Assembly (NCBI RefSeq): GCF_040954645.1
Contig: NC_092803.1
Coordinates: 81,878,263-81,942,262 of the forward strand
DNA: 64,000 bases
Direction of reading: 5' to 3'
DNA from: Diabrotica undecimpunctata
Lineage: Eukaryota; Arthropoda; Insecta; Coleoptera; Chrysomelidae
Shown here in pieces: positions 54,164-64,000 of this stretch. The notes under the pieces are model-generated. The model did not search any database. It worked only from the letters and a program-made list of their open reading frames with translations, and was not told the origin of the DNA. A program made the position numbers and the translations under genes. Every line of letters starts with the position of its first letter. The stretch's first letter is position 1.

Positions 54164-54645
54164 CCGATAAAGAAGTGTTTACATTTTTATTATTCTCATC
54201 TCAAAACACCATAAATGACCAAAAAAGGATTTTATAAAATATCGAAACTCTTTTGAACCAAAAAAGAAGAATACATCCTAATAAAACATTTGGCATAGAC
54301 CAAATGATGACGTTGGCTTTGAGTTTCGCTGTGATTAAAATAAGTTTTTTTTGCGGTAGTAGATAATTAAAAATTTCTAATCGTTTTTTAGCCTTTGGAG
54401 TGGTTTTGTTTTAGGAGTAATTAATAATTTCTGTAATATCAAAAATGTTAATTAAACCAGGGTGGCGGATTAGCTTTGAGATAGATGAATACAGTAAGAG
54501 GCTTTTGTGCTTTGAGTGATGAATGTTATTTAAAAAAAAACAATGATTATATAGGTATTATACATTATACATGAAATGTAAAGAATAAAGTCGGATAACA
54601 CTTGCTTATTAATTATTAATTTCTTTTCTTTATAGATAAATTATG
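54162..54645. other. No gene recognised
   Basis: AT-rich spacer between two TA tracts. Confidence 0.4.
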
Positions 54646-54673
54646 TGTACATATATAATATATATACATATAT

Positions 54674-54731
<58 letters not shown>

Positions 54732-54740
54732 GTATATATA
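54646..54740. repeat. (TA)n microsatellite with TG/CA variants
   Basis: TA repeat with interspersed catata and tgtata. It directly follows the last codons of the piggyBac-B relic. Confidence 0.92.
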
Positions 54741-55930
54741 ACGGAAATTATAATATTTGGTCTGACGGTTCTTTTTTCTGTCGCTGTAACTGCAGCGTCC
54801 CCTTTGTTGGCCAATATTACCAGCTGGAGGCGGTAGTGGATATTTAGATTTAACCATTTTTATAATTCTTAATTGCATTGATGATGGCAAACAAGAAAGA
54901 TTAGCACGGGCACAAAGGTGATTATCAACTAATTTCTAGCTAAAGGTTGTAAAATAATCTTCTGCTGGTTACACTTTCGGGATTGTTGCAATAAAAAATG
55001 ACATTTGCATTAATACCTGCAATATTTAGCATCGAATAGAAAACTTCCATTGGCTATCTCCTGGTACTACTTGTATTGTTATAGATAGCACACAGCTTGT
55101 CCACGGTATCAACACCCCTTTAGTATTGTTATAATCCATTATGATTTCGGGTTAAGCTGTTATTTGATCTATTTTATTAGCATAATGAAGACTGTATAAC
55201 AGTAGGACGTTTTTATTTTGCTTGGGTTTATAGGACACAAGAGTGGCATTCTGTCGAAAGCAAAATAAACTACTGTTAACTAACCGTGACTTTGGGGGGT
55301 TGACAAACTCAGGTGGTAATTCTGCTTTGTTTTACGAACTGTACCAACTAACGTCAACTTTTTTGCGTACAACAATTCTAACAGAGTCATATTTGTGAAC
55401 CAGTTATCGGTAGTAATTTTCCTTCCTGATCCATATATGGATTCACATATTCTCAAGACTACCGCATTAGTAGAATTGCTCCCAGCATAAGGGCCATCGG
55501 GTTGCTGCCCTACATAGACTTCAAGATTTGAAGTAAAGCAACACTTGGCATCAACTAGGGCAAAAATTTTAATCCCATAATTATTGGGTTTATTTGGAAT
55601 ATATTTAATAAATGAGCATCGCCTTCGAAACGCTTTCATTTTCTCATCCACTGTTACCAAATAAAAAGAACTGTAAGCAGCTTTGCAGTTGGTAACGAAG
55701 GCATCAAATATTTTCCGTATGGGTGCTAACTTGTCTATATTCTTGCGTTCTTCGCAAGTTTCAGAATTGTCGAATTTTAAGTGCCGTGAAAGAAATTGAA
55801 ACCTGTTTAGAGACATCACAAGTCGAAATAACTACACCTCTGTTCATTGGGTATTGCATAAGTCTCGTAACCAGCCAAGTGGATGAAGATTTACAAAGTG
55901 GCTACAGAAAATAGTGGGAGGTATGCGAGA
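54741..55930 (-). pseudogene. Second piggyBac-family transposase relic (piggyBac-B)
   Basis: The main open stretch, 55819-55280, reads MSLNRFQFLSRHLKFDNSET, KLAPIRKIFDAF and FYLVTVDEKMKAFRRRCSF. It continues YIPNKPNNYGIKIFALVDAK, GPYAGSNST and KITTDNWFTNMTLLELLYAK, the core of the piggyBac DDD transposase. After a shift near 55290 the frame resumes with FVNPPKSRLVNS, ATLVSYKPKQNKNVLLLYSL and PEIIMDYNNTKG. At 54800-54750 the Cys-type tail GRCSYSDRKKNRQTKYYNF appears, with one Cys replaced by Ser. It ends in a TA repeat. The N-terminus is eroded beyond 55820. It differs from piggyBac-A, so two families are represented. Confidence 0.87.
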
Positions 55931-57341
55931 AATTCTATATTTCAATCAAACGCGGATTGTCAGTCGGCATGCGTGTAGTGGAGGGTTAATAGTTTTGTAC
56001 ATAAAGCAAGCTCATCTACACAACTGTTAGGGTTATACCCCAGATTCAGATTCTCATAGTGTTGGATACATTGTTGTTCGATAATTACTTCCAGCAGGCG
56101 GTATGTTTTCCTATTCTGTTCAGTTGTTTCTTTAGTTTTTTAAAATTTTGCCTTCATTTTGATGTAAATCATTTTTGTCTTTTCACTTCAATTTCTTCCT
56201 TTTTTTGCAAATACTGGTTACCTATAAGCCCATTAAATAATGCATTTTCATCTATTAATTCCATTCATAGTCATTTACTGCTTCATATTTTCATTTGTTT
56301 AAATTCTCCTGATCATCATTTATATCTGGTTTCTGTTTCTTCAGACATTGATTTAAGCTTCTTTGGTAAAAATATCTTACTCTTTCTGCTTGCAAAAAAT
56401 ACGCTTTAAATACTTCTTCTTTAAGTAAAATTAAATATTTATAATATAATATTGTTTATTTTTGGTCATCTTCTATCAACTATCAACTGGTTTAACAAGT
56501 ATAAACTAAAATTTTTACACAGATCCATTTAGCGGAAGCTACTTAAGTTGCTTAAAAATGATTTTTGTAAATTTTACCACTTTCTTTCGCGCAGCAGTTT
56601 ACAAAACTACAATTGCCATTTGAATCGCCAACCTTCGAAAGGAGACGGCGCCAAGATGTTTTAGTTTGTCATTGTCTTTTCTTGTACTTTGGTTCTAATC
56701 ATCTACAATTCCAAGTATCAATTTATCAGTTGTTTTACATTGTTTATTCCTGTGAGTTGCTGACATCGTTATGATTGTAGTCAATCTGTCCTTTTAGTTT
56801 AATCCTGTTGAGTATCTTTATTTTCTTTGGTAGGTACATACTACCGATCTTTAGTTAGGTAAGCCTTAGTGGGTATGCCACCTCGATACCTTCCAAGCTG
56901 CCTAGTTTTCTGTAAAAGTTTTTCATTATACGCCATTTAACTAGTGGTTAAGAGGCAATAAACCTTTGAGACATTATAACAAATTTGCCAAAATTTATTT
57001 TTATTTGCCGACATCTATTCTATTTCTGGTACCTTAGACTTTTCATCGGACATTGTTCAGAGTTTTGTTGCAACGTGAGCATCGACAAGTCACCATGCCT
57101 TCAATGCCCATTACTAAGCTTTAACTCCTCAGCTAATAAATTCTTAGAATAATGACTAACGCCTCCTGAAATGTGCGTAGTACTACTATTAAGTTTTAAG
57201 ATCAACGACTGCGAAACGGAAAATCACTAACTACATCCAAATATATGCTCAGAAACTCAAGAAATTTCCTAAAATTCAGACCCAGAACCTGGTGAGGTCA
57301 CCAGTATATAATATATTACAGTAACTAGTGTGTTACACTTT
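55931..57341. other. No gene recognised
   Basis: 1.4 kb of AT-rich DNA. A 116-codon plus frame (56059-56409) is Phe/Ser/Leu-rich and has no motif. No RNA gene was seen. Confidence 0.4.
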
Positions 57342-57870
57342 TTTTTCTTCTTCTTTTTATGTAGACATGACTCTGTATGTTTTTCAATGTGCCTCCAGTA
57401 ATTTGTCGTTCCATCGTTTTCGTGGTCTTCCTACTGATCATCGTCCTATCGGGGAACCGTCTGTTGCCATCTTTACTACTCTATTTGTTGCCATTCGCCT
57501 TATATGATCGTTCCATTCTACTCTTCTATTTCTTAACCAGTTCTTGATGTTCTCCACCTTGCATCTATGTCTTATATCTGTACTTCTAGCTCTGTCCCAT
57601 AGTATCTTACCATCAATTTTTCTAAGTGTTTTCATCTCTGCTGTTTCTAACAACCATTTTGTCCTCTCTGTGCCAGGTCGTGTTTCTCTCGCGTATGTCA
57701 TTATTGTTCTGATGACTGTTTTGTAAATTCTGCCTTTTATTCTTTCCTGATATTTTTATTTTTTCATATTGTTTCATTCACGTAACGTGTTCGGTTCTGT
57801 TCAGTTTCGAGCTTTCCGTAGCTGGATAATGTGATGCCGAAATATTTAAACTCCGGTATATTAGACAGTG
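57342..57870 (-). pseudogene. LINE ORF2 C-terminus, minus strand, with GAA-rich tail
   Basis: From 57870: PEFKYFGITLSSYGKLETE, KNKNIRKE, then from 57701 MTYARETRPGTERTKWLLET, AEMKTLRKIDGKILWDRARS, VENIKNWLRNRRVEWNDHI, RRMATNRVVKMATDGSPIGR, and after one stop SVGRPRKRWNDKLLEAH. A GAAGAAGAAA tail lies at 57345-57360 on plus (as CTTCTT). Two or three stops. This family differs from those at 51.7 kb and 34.4 kb. Confidence 0.82.
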
Positions 57871-58629
57871 TCAATAAATAAATAAAGGGGACAATAAAAA
57901 TAGTCTAAAAATAAATTTTTAAAATAATATTTAATTTTATATTTTAACATTAAAATTTAAATTTGCCTGTTCTAAATACCTGCCAATTTTATACTGTTTA
58001 TACATCGCAAAATTTATATGCTATATTTATTGAAGGATTATTTGACTTTGTATCATTGATGATACATCAATATTAATGTTGCCGACACCGTGGGCTGTTT
58101 GTAGGTTGAAATAATCAGTCCAATGACCGGTACCAGACAATAGTCGTTGACTTTTCTTTTAAAGTTGATGACGTATATTTGTAAGATGTTGTAAAATAAG
58201 TATTCTTGGCCTATATAATATATTTTTATTTCAAATTTGATACTATCAGTAAGATCTATTGTAAGTTTTATAAGAAACACTATGCTGCTCTATTTTTTAG
58301 TCGTTACTGTTTTCTCAAAAATTTTTATACAACAAAAATATTCTATTTGTATTTCTACTTGCAACTTCTTAGCAAATGTGTTATCCTGCTGAATAATTTT
58401 GACGATACATTTTTTCACAAATTATAATTACAAACTGCCTGAAATTCTGGTGCCTAAAAACTGCTACTTATCGGCTACGGGAAGAAATCCCGACAGAAAA
58501 TTCTGGCCCTCCAAGGAGGGTGGTTGAGTCATAAGGCTATGTTTCTTACACTTGTAAAAATGACTGACATGCTAAAAATCCAGAATTGATACAACTTGGA
58601 TATTAAACGGAAACTACGTAAACGAAAAC
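57871..58629. other. No gene recognised
   Basis: AT-rich, with a slightly GC-richer segment at 58470-58545 (bcccgacagaaaatt-like text then ccaaggagggtggttgag) that may be LINE 5' leader sequence belonging to the next feature. Confidence 0.35.
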
Positions 58630-59095
58630 AGTGAGTTAAATGGACTATGAATTATGATATTTGAAACATAGGAGCATTAGATACAAACAAGTAATCCTCC
58701 AGGAAATGACAAACCGGAAAGGAGATATAGCCATCCTCTCGGAGACAAAGAATAAGACAGTGCTGGTCAAAATGTGAAAGATTCTGTACATTTCTACTTC
58801 GGTATAAATAAAGACCAAAAAGCTTAAGCAGGTAGGTATATCTAGTTTAATTCGCAAAATGTATATGAACAGTATACAATCTCGATAGTCATATAAAAAA
58901 CGTTTTATAAAGACGACAATTCGCTTTAGAGCCAAATATATGACGATTTTTGGTGTATATGCATAAATGACGATATGCTATATAAAATCTCAAATACTCT
59001 TAAGCTGATATATAGAGGGGACCTTAATGCTGGAGTGGGTAAAAAGGTAAACAGTCTAGTATAATGGGTCGAAGTCAATAAAAAAGGGGCTCTGT
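58630..59095 (+). pseudogene. LINE endonuclease N-terminal fragment
   Basis: Pieces in shifting frames read WNIRSIRYKQVILQEMTN, RKGDIAILSETKNK and, near 59010-59050, LIYRGDLNAGVGKKVNSL. These are the opening (WN-RS), ILSET and GDFN-A-VG blocks of the LINE endonuclease. Stops are frequent, and nothing of the RT follows. Confidence 0.7.
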
Positions 59096-59865
59096 AGAAA
59101 TATTTTGTATATAATTCGACCTGTCAATTGTGGTTACAATTATTTTCAAGAGCTAAAATAAAAATACAAATCATCTGGTAAAGTGGAACGAATAATTTAA
59201 AAAAAAAAATAGTTTATGTTTAATAATAAATAAAATATAATAAAAATATGTTTAAAAAAAACACATCAAATAAAATTAGGTTACTTAATAAAATTTTGCT
59301 GCTAAACATACTTAAAAAACACTTAAATAAATACGTTGTCCAATAAATGTTTCTCTTTCTTTTTCAAATTCTTTTAGAAATGTAATTTTGAAAAAATTAT
59401 TTAAACAAAACCAATTGAACTTTGATAAATTATAAATAAATTAGAATAGCAACCAATACAATTACAAATAACCCTCAATGCCATGAATAGTTTGTATTTT
59501 AATTTACTTGTGACAATTATATGACCAAAATTAAAATTTTGTTAAATATTCGTTTCTATTTAAAAATAAAAAAGAGGATTTATTTATTATTCGCAGGTAT
59601 CGTAATTTCGGGTGACTCTGACTCACTTTGGAAGTTTAAATGTAGATTTCAGTATTCTGAATACATAAAAGTATGTTTAATAATTTATTTGTATTTAAGT
59701 CTTTAGCTACTTTTTTTACAAACATTACATTAAAACATAAAGGGGCGCTTACTTTATTATAAAAAAAATAAACATGTAGTGTGCAAAGTCAACCTATAGT
59801 GTCGGGTGACTTTGTCTCAAGCTACATTAAGGAAATGTTATGTTAAATGTCTGCATTTTAGAAAT

Positions 59866-59872
<7 letters not shown>
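59096..59872. other. No gene recognised; AT-rich
   Basis: Poly-A and TA-rich sequence without a supported ORF. Confidence 0.4.

Positions 59873-59921
<49 letters not shown>
59873..59921. repeat. (TA)n microsatellite
   Basis: A pure TA tract of about 50 bp. Confidence 0.95.
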
Positions 59922-60149
59922 CAAGTATTCCCGTAATTTATTAAAATTTTCCTAAAGTTCATAATGTACTAATGGGGCGGCATAATAAAATTTACTTGAT
60001 AGTATATTGAACAAATGCCCTAGTTACTTAAATATCTTTTTCCGAAAATGAGCCAATGTTACCCTAAATTACGGTACCTGAAAAAATGTAAAAAGTATAT
60101 GAAAAATTTAATTAAAAATGTGATATTTTACTGGTTTTAAAAATAAATA

Positions 60150-60400
60150 TTATAGAGAAATAATATAATTATAAATTTTGCTTAGATTTTGAAATTCTGA
60201 TCTTTTGTTTAAATTATTATCACTCTTGCTAATACGAATCATTTCTAAAGAGGTCCTTTTGAATTTATTACCTTCATTAGACAAAATTTTAATGTTATCA
60301 AAATCCATAATAATATGGTCTTTGTCGATTACATGTTCTGCCAAAGCACAAGATGGTTTTAATATTCTATAATTAATCTTGCAAGAAATAATAAAATTTA
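60150..60400 (-). pseudogene. PLE-2-family GIY-YIG C-terminal fragment
   Basis: The minus strand reads ISCKINYRILKPSCALAEHV, IKILSNEGNKFKRTSLEMIR and KSDNNLNKRSEFQNLSKIYN. It matches the extreme C-terminus of the PLE-2 ORF (30780-31010: CALAEHTIDLDHKIDF, KNKFKRTFLEM, SEIQNLSKIYNF) with about two thirds identity. It is a 5'-truncated tail of a related but diverged Penelope element. Confidence 0.82.
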
Positions 60401-61008
60401 TTATTTATTATGATTATTTTTTCTCTTTTACTCTTTTACAGTGTATATATAATTATAAACTATCTACAGATGAAATTAATAAGCGATTTTAGTGCTCTTC
60501 CTAGACCAAACTATCCTTTTTGGAGCTTTAATCTAAAATCTGCAATACTATTGGATCGTCAGGTAAACTTTGACAACACTTAAACTGGATGTACAGTTCT
60601 AAAACAGAACTGCTGCTTAGGCCAAAATTGCTTTATTGTAAACAAACGTAAACAGATTATGCTATCATTTTAGGTATAACTACTTTCAGTTTAAGCTTTT
60701 CAGATATTATTCGTAGATAAGTGAAAATAATATTTATGTAAAATCTTCTAGATCGCATCACAGATTATTCAAAATATTTATAATAAACATGTGGTAATAT
60801 GTATAATGTCAATAATCCAAACTCGCTATCAAATTTATTTTAAAAATTATTTCTTTTATTTTCCCATATCAAATTACTTCAGAAATATTTAACATGATAT
60901 TGTCTCACTTTATTAAACATTATCAGCTTCCCAACTAAGATCAATATTTTATGATTGTCAAAATTAAGACAGCGGTCTTCAGCTGTCGACCTCTTTTTAT
61001 TACTTATA
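60401..61008. other. No gene recognised; AT-rich
   Basis: No supported ORF or repeat. Confidence 0.4.
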
Positions 61009-61058
61009 TTACCATAGAATAATAGTATTACCATAGAATAATAGTATTACCATAGAAT
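61009..61058. repeat. Small tandem repeat (19-bp unit, about 2.6 copies)
   Basis: Units of taccatagaataatagtat follow one another, then a shorter direct repeat ggtacacatgtatt (about 61065-61092). Confidence 0.8.
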
Positions 61059-62779
61059 TTATTGTACACATGTATTTATGGTACACATGTATTAACTTCA
61101 AAAGTTTTTTTACTTATTTAGCTTAAATAAAACAAATATAAATACTTTTTTAAAACTTGTATCCCTATTTTGTACAAATCCAGTTGTTCCGTGAAAAAAT
61201 AAATTAACTCAATTTTTACAAAATATCACGGAAATCACACTCTGTCCTGTTTATTTATTTAACCTATATTAAACGATAATTTTACAGAATGATAAAAAAG
61301 ATTCATTCTAGAGCAAAAATACCCTTTGTCATAATTTATTTATATTTTTTGTTGAACTTCTTGTTTACTAACGTCTGCCAAGGGAGACCTAAAAAGCTTT
61401 GTCGAACGTTGTTTCCCTCCTATATCTTCTTTTGTGCCCTTAACGAAATTGTAAGTTGCTAACTGTTGGAAAACTTAATTTATGATCAATTTGGGACCGA
61501 ATTCATTCGAGAGCTTCGAAAAGAGACAAATAGGTCCAGAGGATCGTTCCGGCAAACAAACCAGAACTCGATGGTGGAATGGTAATTTTTCGAGAAGATT
61601 TGTGGGTATATGCAAGCGTGTTTCTGGCACAAACTAGTAAAAAAGAATGGCAAATAACAAAATGCAATATTATATATACGTAAAAGTGACGAGGTATGTA
61701 AAATAGATGATCATAATAATACCGATCATGAATTATTTAAGAAACACTAATTTAACACTTTTTTATTTTCATTAAGCTTAACTTCTTGTTCTACTTTAAA
61801 CATATTTTTGCAAACACCATAAAAGACATAATTAATGTTCAGAAATATACATTTAATAAACTAAATCAGGTACGGAACTGTTGACACCGTGTACTAAATT
61901 TTCACCCTCTTTCTTTTCCCCGAGCTGCCATTTCTGTCTAATGAATTTATTGGGGTAGCTTAAACTTTCCTATTCGGTTATACAGGGTAGCATCTCTAGG
62001 CGCCATTCTATCCAATTTTGAACGTAGGCCGTACAACACTTTTTATCCCTTCCACTTTTTTACTGTTTTCTATGGAATATTGTTGTGCATTACATTTTTC
62101 AAATCCATGATTCCATTCCTTTGAAGATCTGATTCGTCCTATATATTTCCATAGACATCTGTATTATCTTTTTGAGTTTCATGTTTTATGGAGGGTTTGG
62201 AAACTGTCATGGTTATGTAAATCTTGTTGATCGCCATTGAAAACAGCTCTGCACTACTACATCCGAGGTCAGGATAATCTTCGTTTTCCTAAATTTCGCT
62301 TTCTTAGAGTTTTGTCTCGTGCTATAATTTTCCCCCCATTATATGGGCTAAATTTATTATTATATTTTATTATTATAATTTATAGAAAATTTTCTAAAGT
62401 CGCCGGTATATTTGTTTCTTGTTTGATCTCCTGTTTTGTTCAACAATAAGATCTACAAATTTCTTAAAATTTTCAACTTAAGACTTTCTAGCATCTTAAA
62501 CATAGTCACTTCTTTAATACATTCATTTTATTTTTGTTTGTTTAGTTTTAGATGCAACATTTACCTTTACATTGTTTAGTGACTGAAACGGCCTGAATAC
62601 AATATATAATTTCAAATTACCTTTTAACTTTGTCGTTTTTTACTGTCACTATTAGAAACACTCAGCTTTAAAAAAGCCCATGTCTATTTTCGTGTCAGTC
62701 AATTTCTCTTTTGTTATTCCAGTTTTTGTTTCGTTTATTTTAGACTTTTTTTACGTCTTTAAATAGAAGAAGGAATATC
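61059..62779. other. No gene recognised
   Basis: 1.7 kb of AT-rich DNA. A 70-codon plus frame (62237-62449) with a hydrophobic end has no recognisable motif, so I leave it uncalled. Confidence 0.4.
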
Positions 62780-63417
62780 TCCATACAGGTACTTGTGACT
62801 CACCCATGTCGTGTTGGGTTCCTCATACCCCAACGAAGTTCTGCCAGGACGAGATGCCCGAGAGGATTAGACTTTAAGGTCGAGACGGTCGGCGTCCAAC
62901 TAAGGGTCGGTTAAGAAAAAACATCTCCTAATGCGCTGCTATCACCCGATTCCCATTTTCCCTCCCACATATTCATCAGGAAAACCACAACCACTCGAAC
63001 CACCAAAGGCCAAACCCCTGCCTTACTGAAGCTGTCATAACTGTCGTGTCTTTGTTCCCTCTCTCTCTCTCTCTCTCTTTTTTTTTCTCCCCCTCTCTCT
63101 TTATCTCTCTGTTTCTCTCTCTCAATATCTCCTATTTTGGCATGTGACAGTCTGAACCCACCAAGGTGCTACTCGCCCGTTTCAGAATTGTGTTGCAAGT
63201 TCCCTCTCCCTTCTTTTGAAGAGAGTAGCTCCCTTGTAAATTTGTGGATCCATAGCCACCACCACTTATATCCCTCATTATTGTCTCCACCACTTATCTT
63301 AAGGAATCAAACATTTTATAGTGACATTCTCTTTTAAACTTCGTGTATGTCACAGTATCTGAAAAACTACAGTCAAAGGCACTGATCGGATTGTGCCCTC
63401 CTAAACCAGCATTTGCG
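62780..63417 (-). repeat. Possible 3' LTR/UTR behind the env fragment
   Basis: It follows the env stop in element orientation. A purine run (TTTAGGAGGG, about 63396-63405) could be a polypurine tract, and CTATAAAATG (about 63317-63326) a TATA box. It is GC-richer than its surroundings and contains a (TC)n tract. The other end and a second LTR are not visible, so this remains an inference. Confidence 0.3.
63056..63125. repeat. (TC)n microsatellite
   Basis: CT-rich simple repeat broken by a T9 run. Confidence 0.9.
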
Positions 63418-64000
63418 TCAGGTAATAATCCCGCCCACAGAGCGGCAGCTAATACTAGAAATTATTAGAAAAGCTAAAATAGTTAAAAATATTATAACAG
63501 AAGTGATGCTTAGTCCTATTGATAATCGGGGTAGCACGTCTATGGTATCCAGTGGTTGAATTTGGCCATGTGTCTCTGGGATTGTTAGTTTTTCGATTTT
63601 CATCTCATGGTTTGGTATTAATTTTATTGGAACAATTTTTGGAATGTAAATGTATTGTGACGTCTTTTTATTAAATTGGATACCTTCACTCATTATTGGA
63701 CTATCAACTATTTCTAGCAATATGACTTTGCTGGTTTCTTGGAAAAAGTTCTCTGTGATTAATGTTTTTGTGCAATTATCTACATTGGGTATGTTACATT
63801 TGGATTGTACATAGTTGGAACAAACTATGTTGTAGCCTTGTCCTATACAAGTGTCGAACCATTTATTATTTGTATAGTAGCTTGTAGGTGACAGAATCAT
63901 AACATGATCTTTGTTTGGAATGGGGTAGATTTTATAGGTAGTGTAAAGAATTTCATGGAGTATAGGGATTTTAATTATTATGAGCATTGTATTTGAAGTT
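63418..64000 (-). CDS. env: Env-like glycoprotein, C-terminal part (endogenous insect retroelement; runs off the window)
   Basis: An open frame from the window edge to a stop at 63418, about 190 residues visible, with no stop upstream, so the N-terminus lies beyond 64000. It begins with an IPILHE...YKIYPIPNK stretch and has paired Cys spaced as in disulfide-rich ectodomains (CIGQGYNIVC, CNIP, NCTK). A hydrophobic membrane span (IGLSITSVIIFLTILAFLII) sits about 20 residues from the C-terminus. This order resembles the C-terminal half of baculovirus F-like Env proteins of insect errantivirus-type LTR elements. No furin site or fusion peptide is visible in this part. The pol that should precede it is outside the window. 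Confidence 0.6.
   Translation of the reverse strand, partial: TSNTMLIIIKIPILHEILYTTYKIYPIPNKDHVMILSPTSYYTNNKWFDTCIGQGYNIVCSNYVQSKCNIPNVDNCTKTLITENFFQETSKVILLEIVDSPIMSEGIQFNKKTSQYIYIPKIVPIKLIPNHEMKIEKLTIPETHGQIQPLDTIDVLPRLSIGLSITSVIIFLTILAFLIISSISCRSVGGIIT

Noticed and set aside
56059..56409. 116-codon plus frame
   Set aside because: Phe/Ser/Leu-rich, AT-driven, no recognisable domain or homologous copy in the window.

Overview
The window looks like repeat-dominated, intergenic DNA from a large, AT-rich arthropod genome, most likely an insect. That inference rests on the mix of element families: Ty3/gypsy LTR elements, jockey and RTE-like LINEs, Penelope-like elements (PLEs), piggyBac, a DUF4817-type mariner, Helitron debris, long (TA)n tracts, and a baculovirus-F-like env fragment. 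Nothing in the sequence fixes the species. I found no host gene, tRNA, rRNA, bacterial operon or CRISPR array. Almost all recognisable coding capacity belongs to mobile elements, and most of it is decayed and nested. All comparisons were made by eye, without alignment software.

Left part (1-18 kb): a small protein-domain fragment, a GC-rich element with 15-bp inverted ends (1002-1500), and a decayed RTE-type LINE (2094-4838). A jockey LINE is split in two (6308-6920 and 16380-17350). Between its halves lie (TA)n tracts and a nearly complete minus-strand Ty3/gypsy element (7919-16288, 'gypsy-1'). Gypsy-1 has 1.4-kb LTRs, a 520-aa gag, a canonical -1 frameshift heptamer before the gag stop, and a pol with one homopolymer frameshift near its 3' end.

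Middle (18-36 kb): LINE scraps; a rearranged gypsy-2 relic (20738-23608) in which two copies share one LTR; a decayed piggyBac (26116-28399); a head-to-head, 5'-truncated PLE pair ('PLE-2', 28682-31766) beside an interrupted mariner transposase; and a mosaic of LINE fragments in both orientations.

Core of interest (35924-49996): a gypsy-2 element with near-identical 361-bp LTRs, a 4-bp ATAC target duplication, a tRNA-Leu-like primer site and one uninterrupted gag-pol frame of about 1,819 codons. Its polyprotein reads SAP - coiled coil - capsid-like - protease - RT - RNase H - integrase - GPY/F, then an OARD1-like macro (ADP-ribose) domain and a CCCH zinc finger. A 7.8-kb composite ('PLE-1', 36356-44168) sits in its 5' leader, flanked by a 12-bp target duplication. 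The composite holds two essentially identical, intact RT + GIY-YIG Penelope ORFs head to head, bounded by pseudo-LTRs that carry hammerhead-like motifs. The degraded gypsy-2 copy at 21.8 kb preserves the uninterrupted leader, so it shows the pre-insertion state.

Right part (50-64 kb): a minus-strand Helitron carcass interrupted by a PLE scrap bearing a complete minimal type I hammerhead motif (51608-51649) and by a 350-bp RTE tail with a perfect 11-bp target duplication. Beyond it lie a second, different piggyBac relic, LINE ends, another PLE fragment, long AT-rich stretches with no gene, and, at the edge, the C-terminal part of an env-like protein with a possible LTR behind it. Inferred order of events: Helitron, LINE and jockey remains are oldest; gypsy-2 and gypsy-1 came later; the PLE-1 composite is among the youngest insertions.
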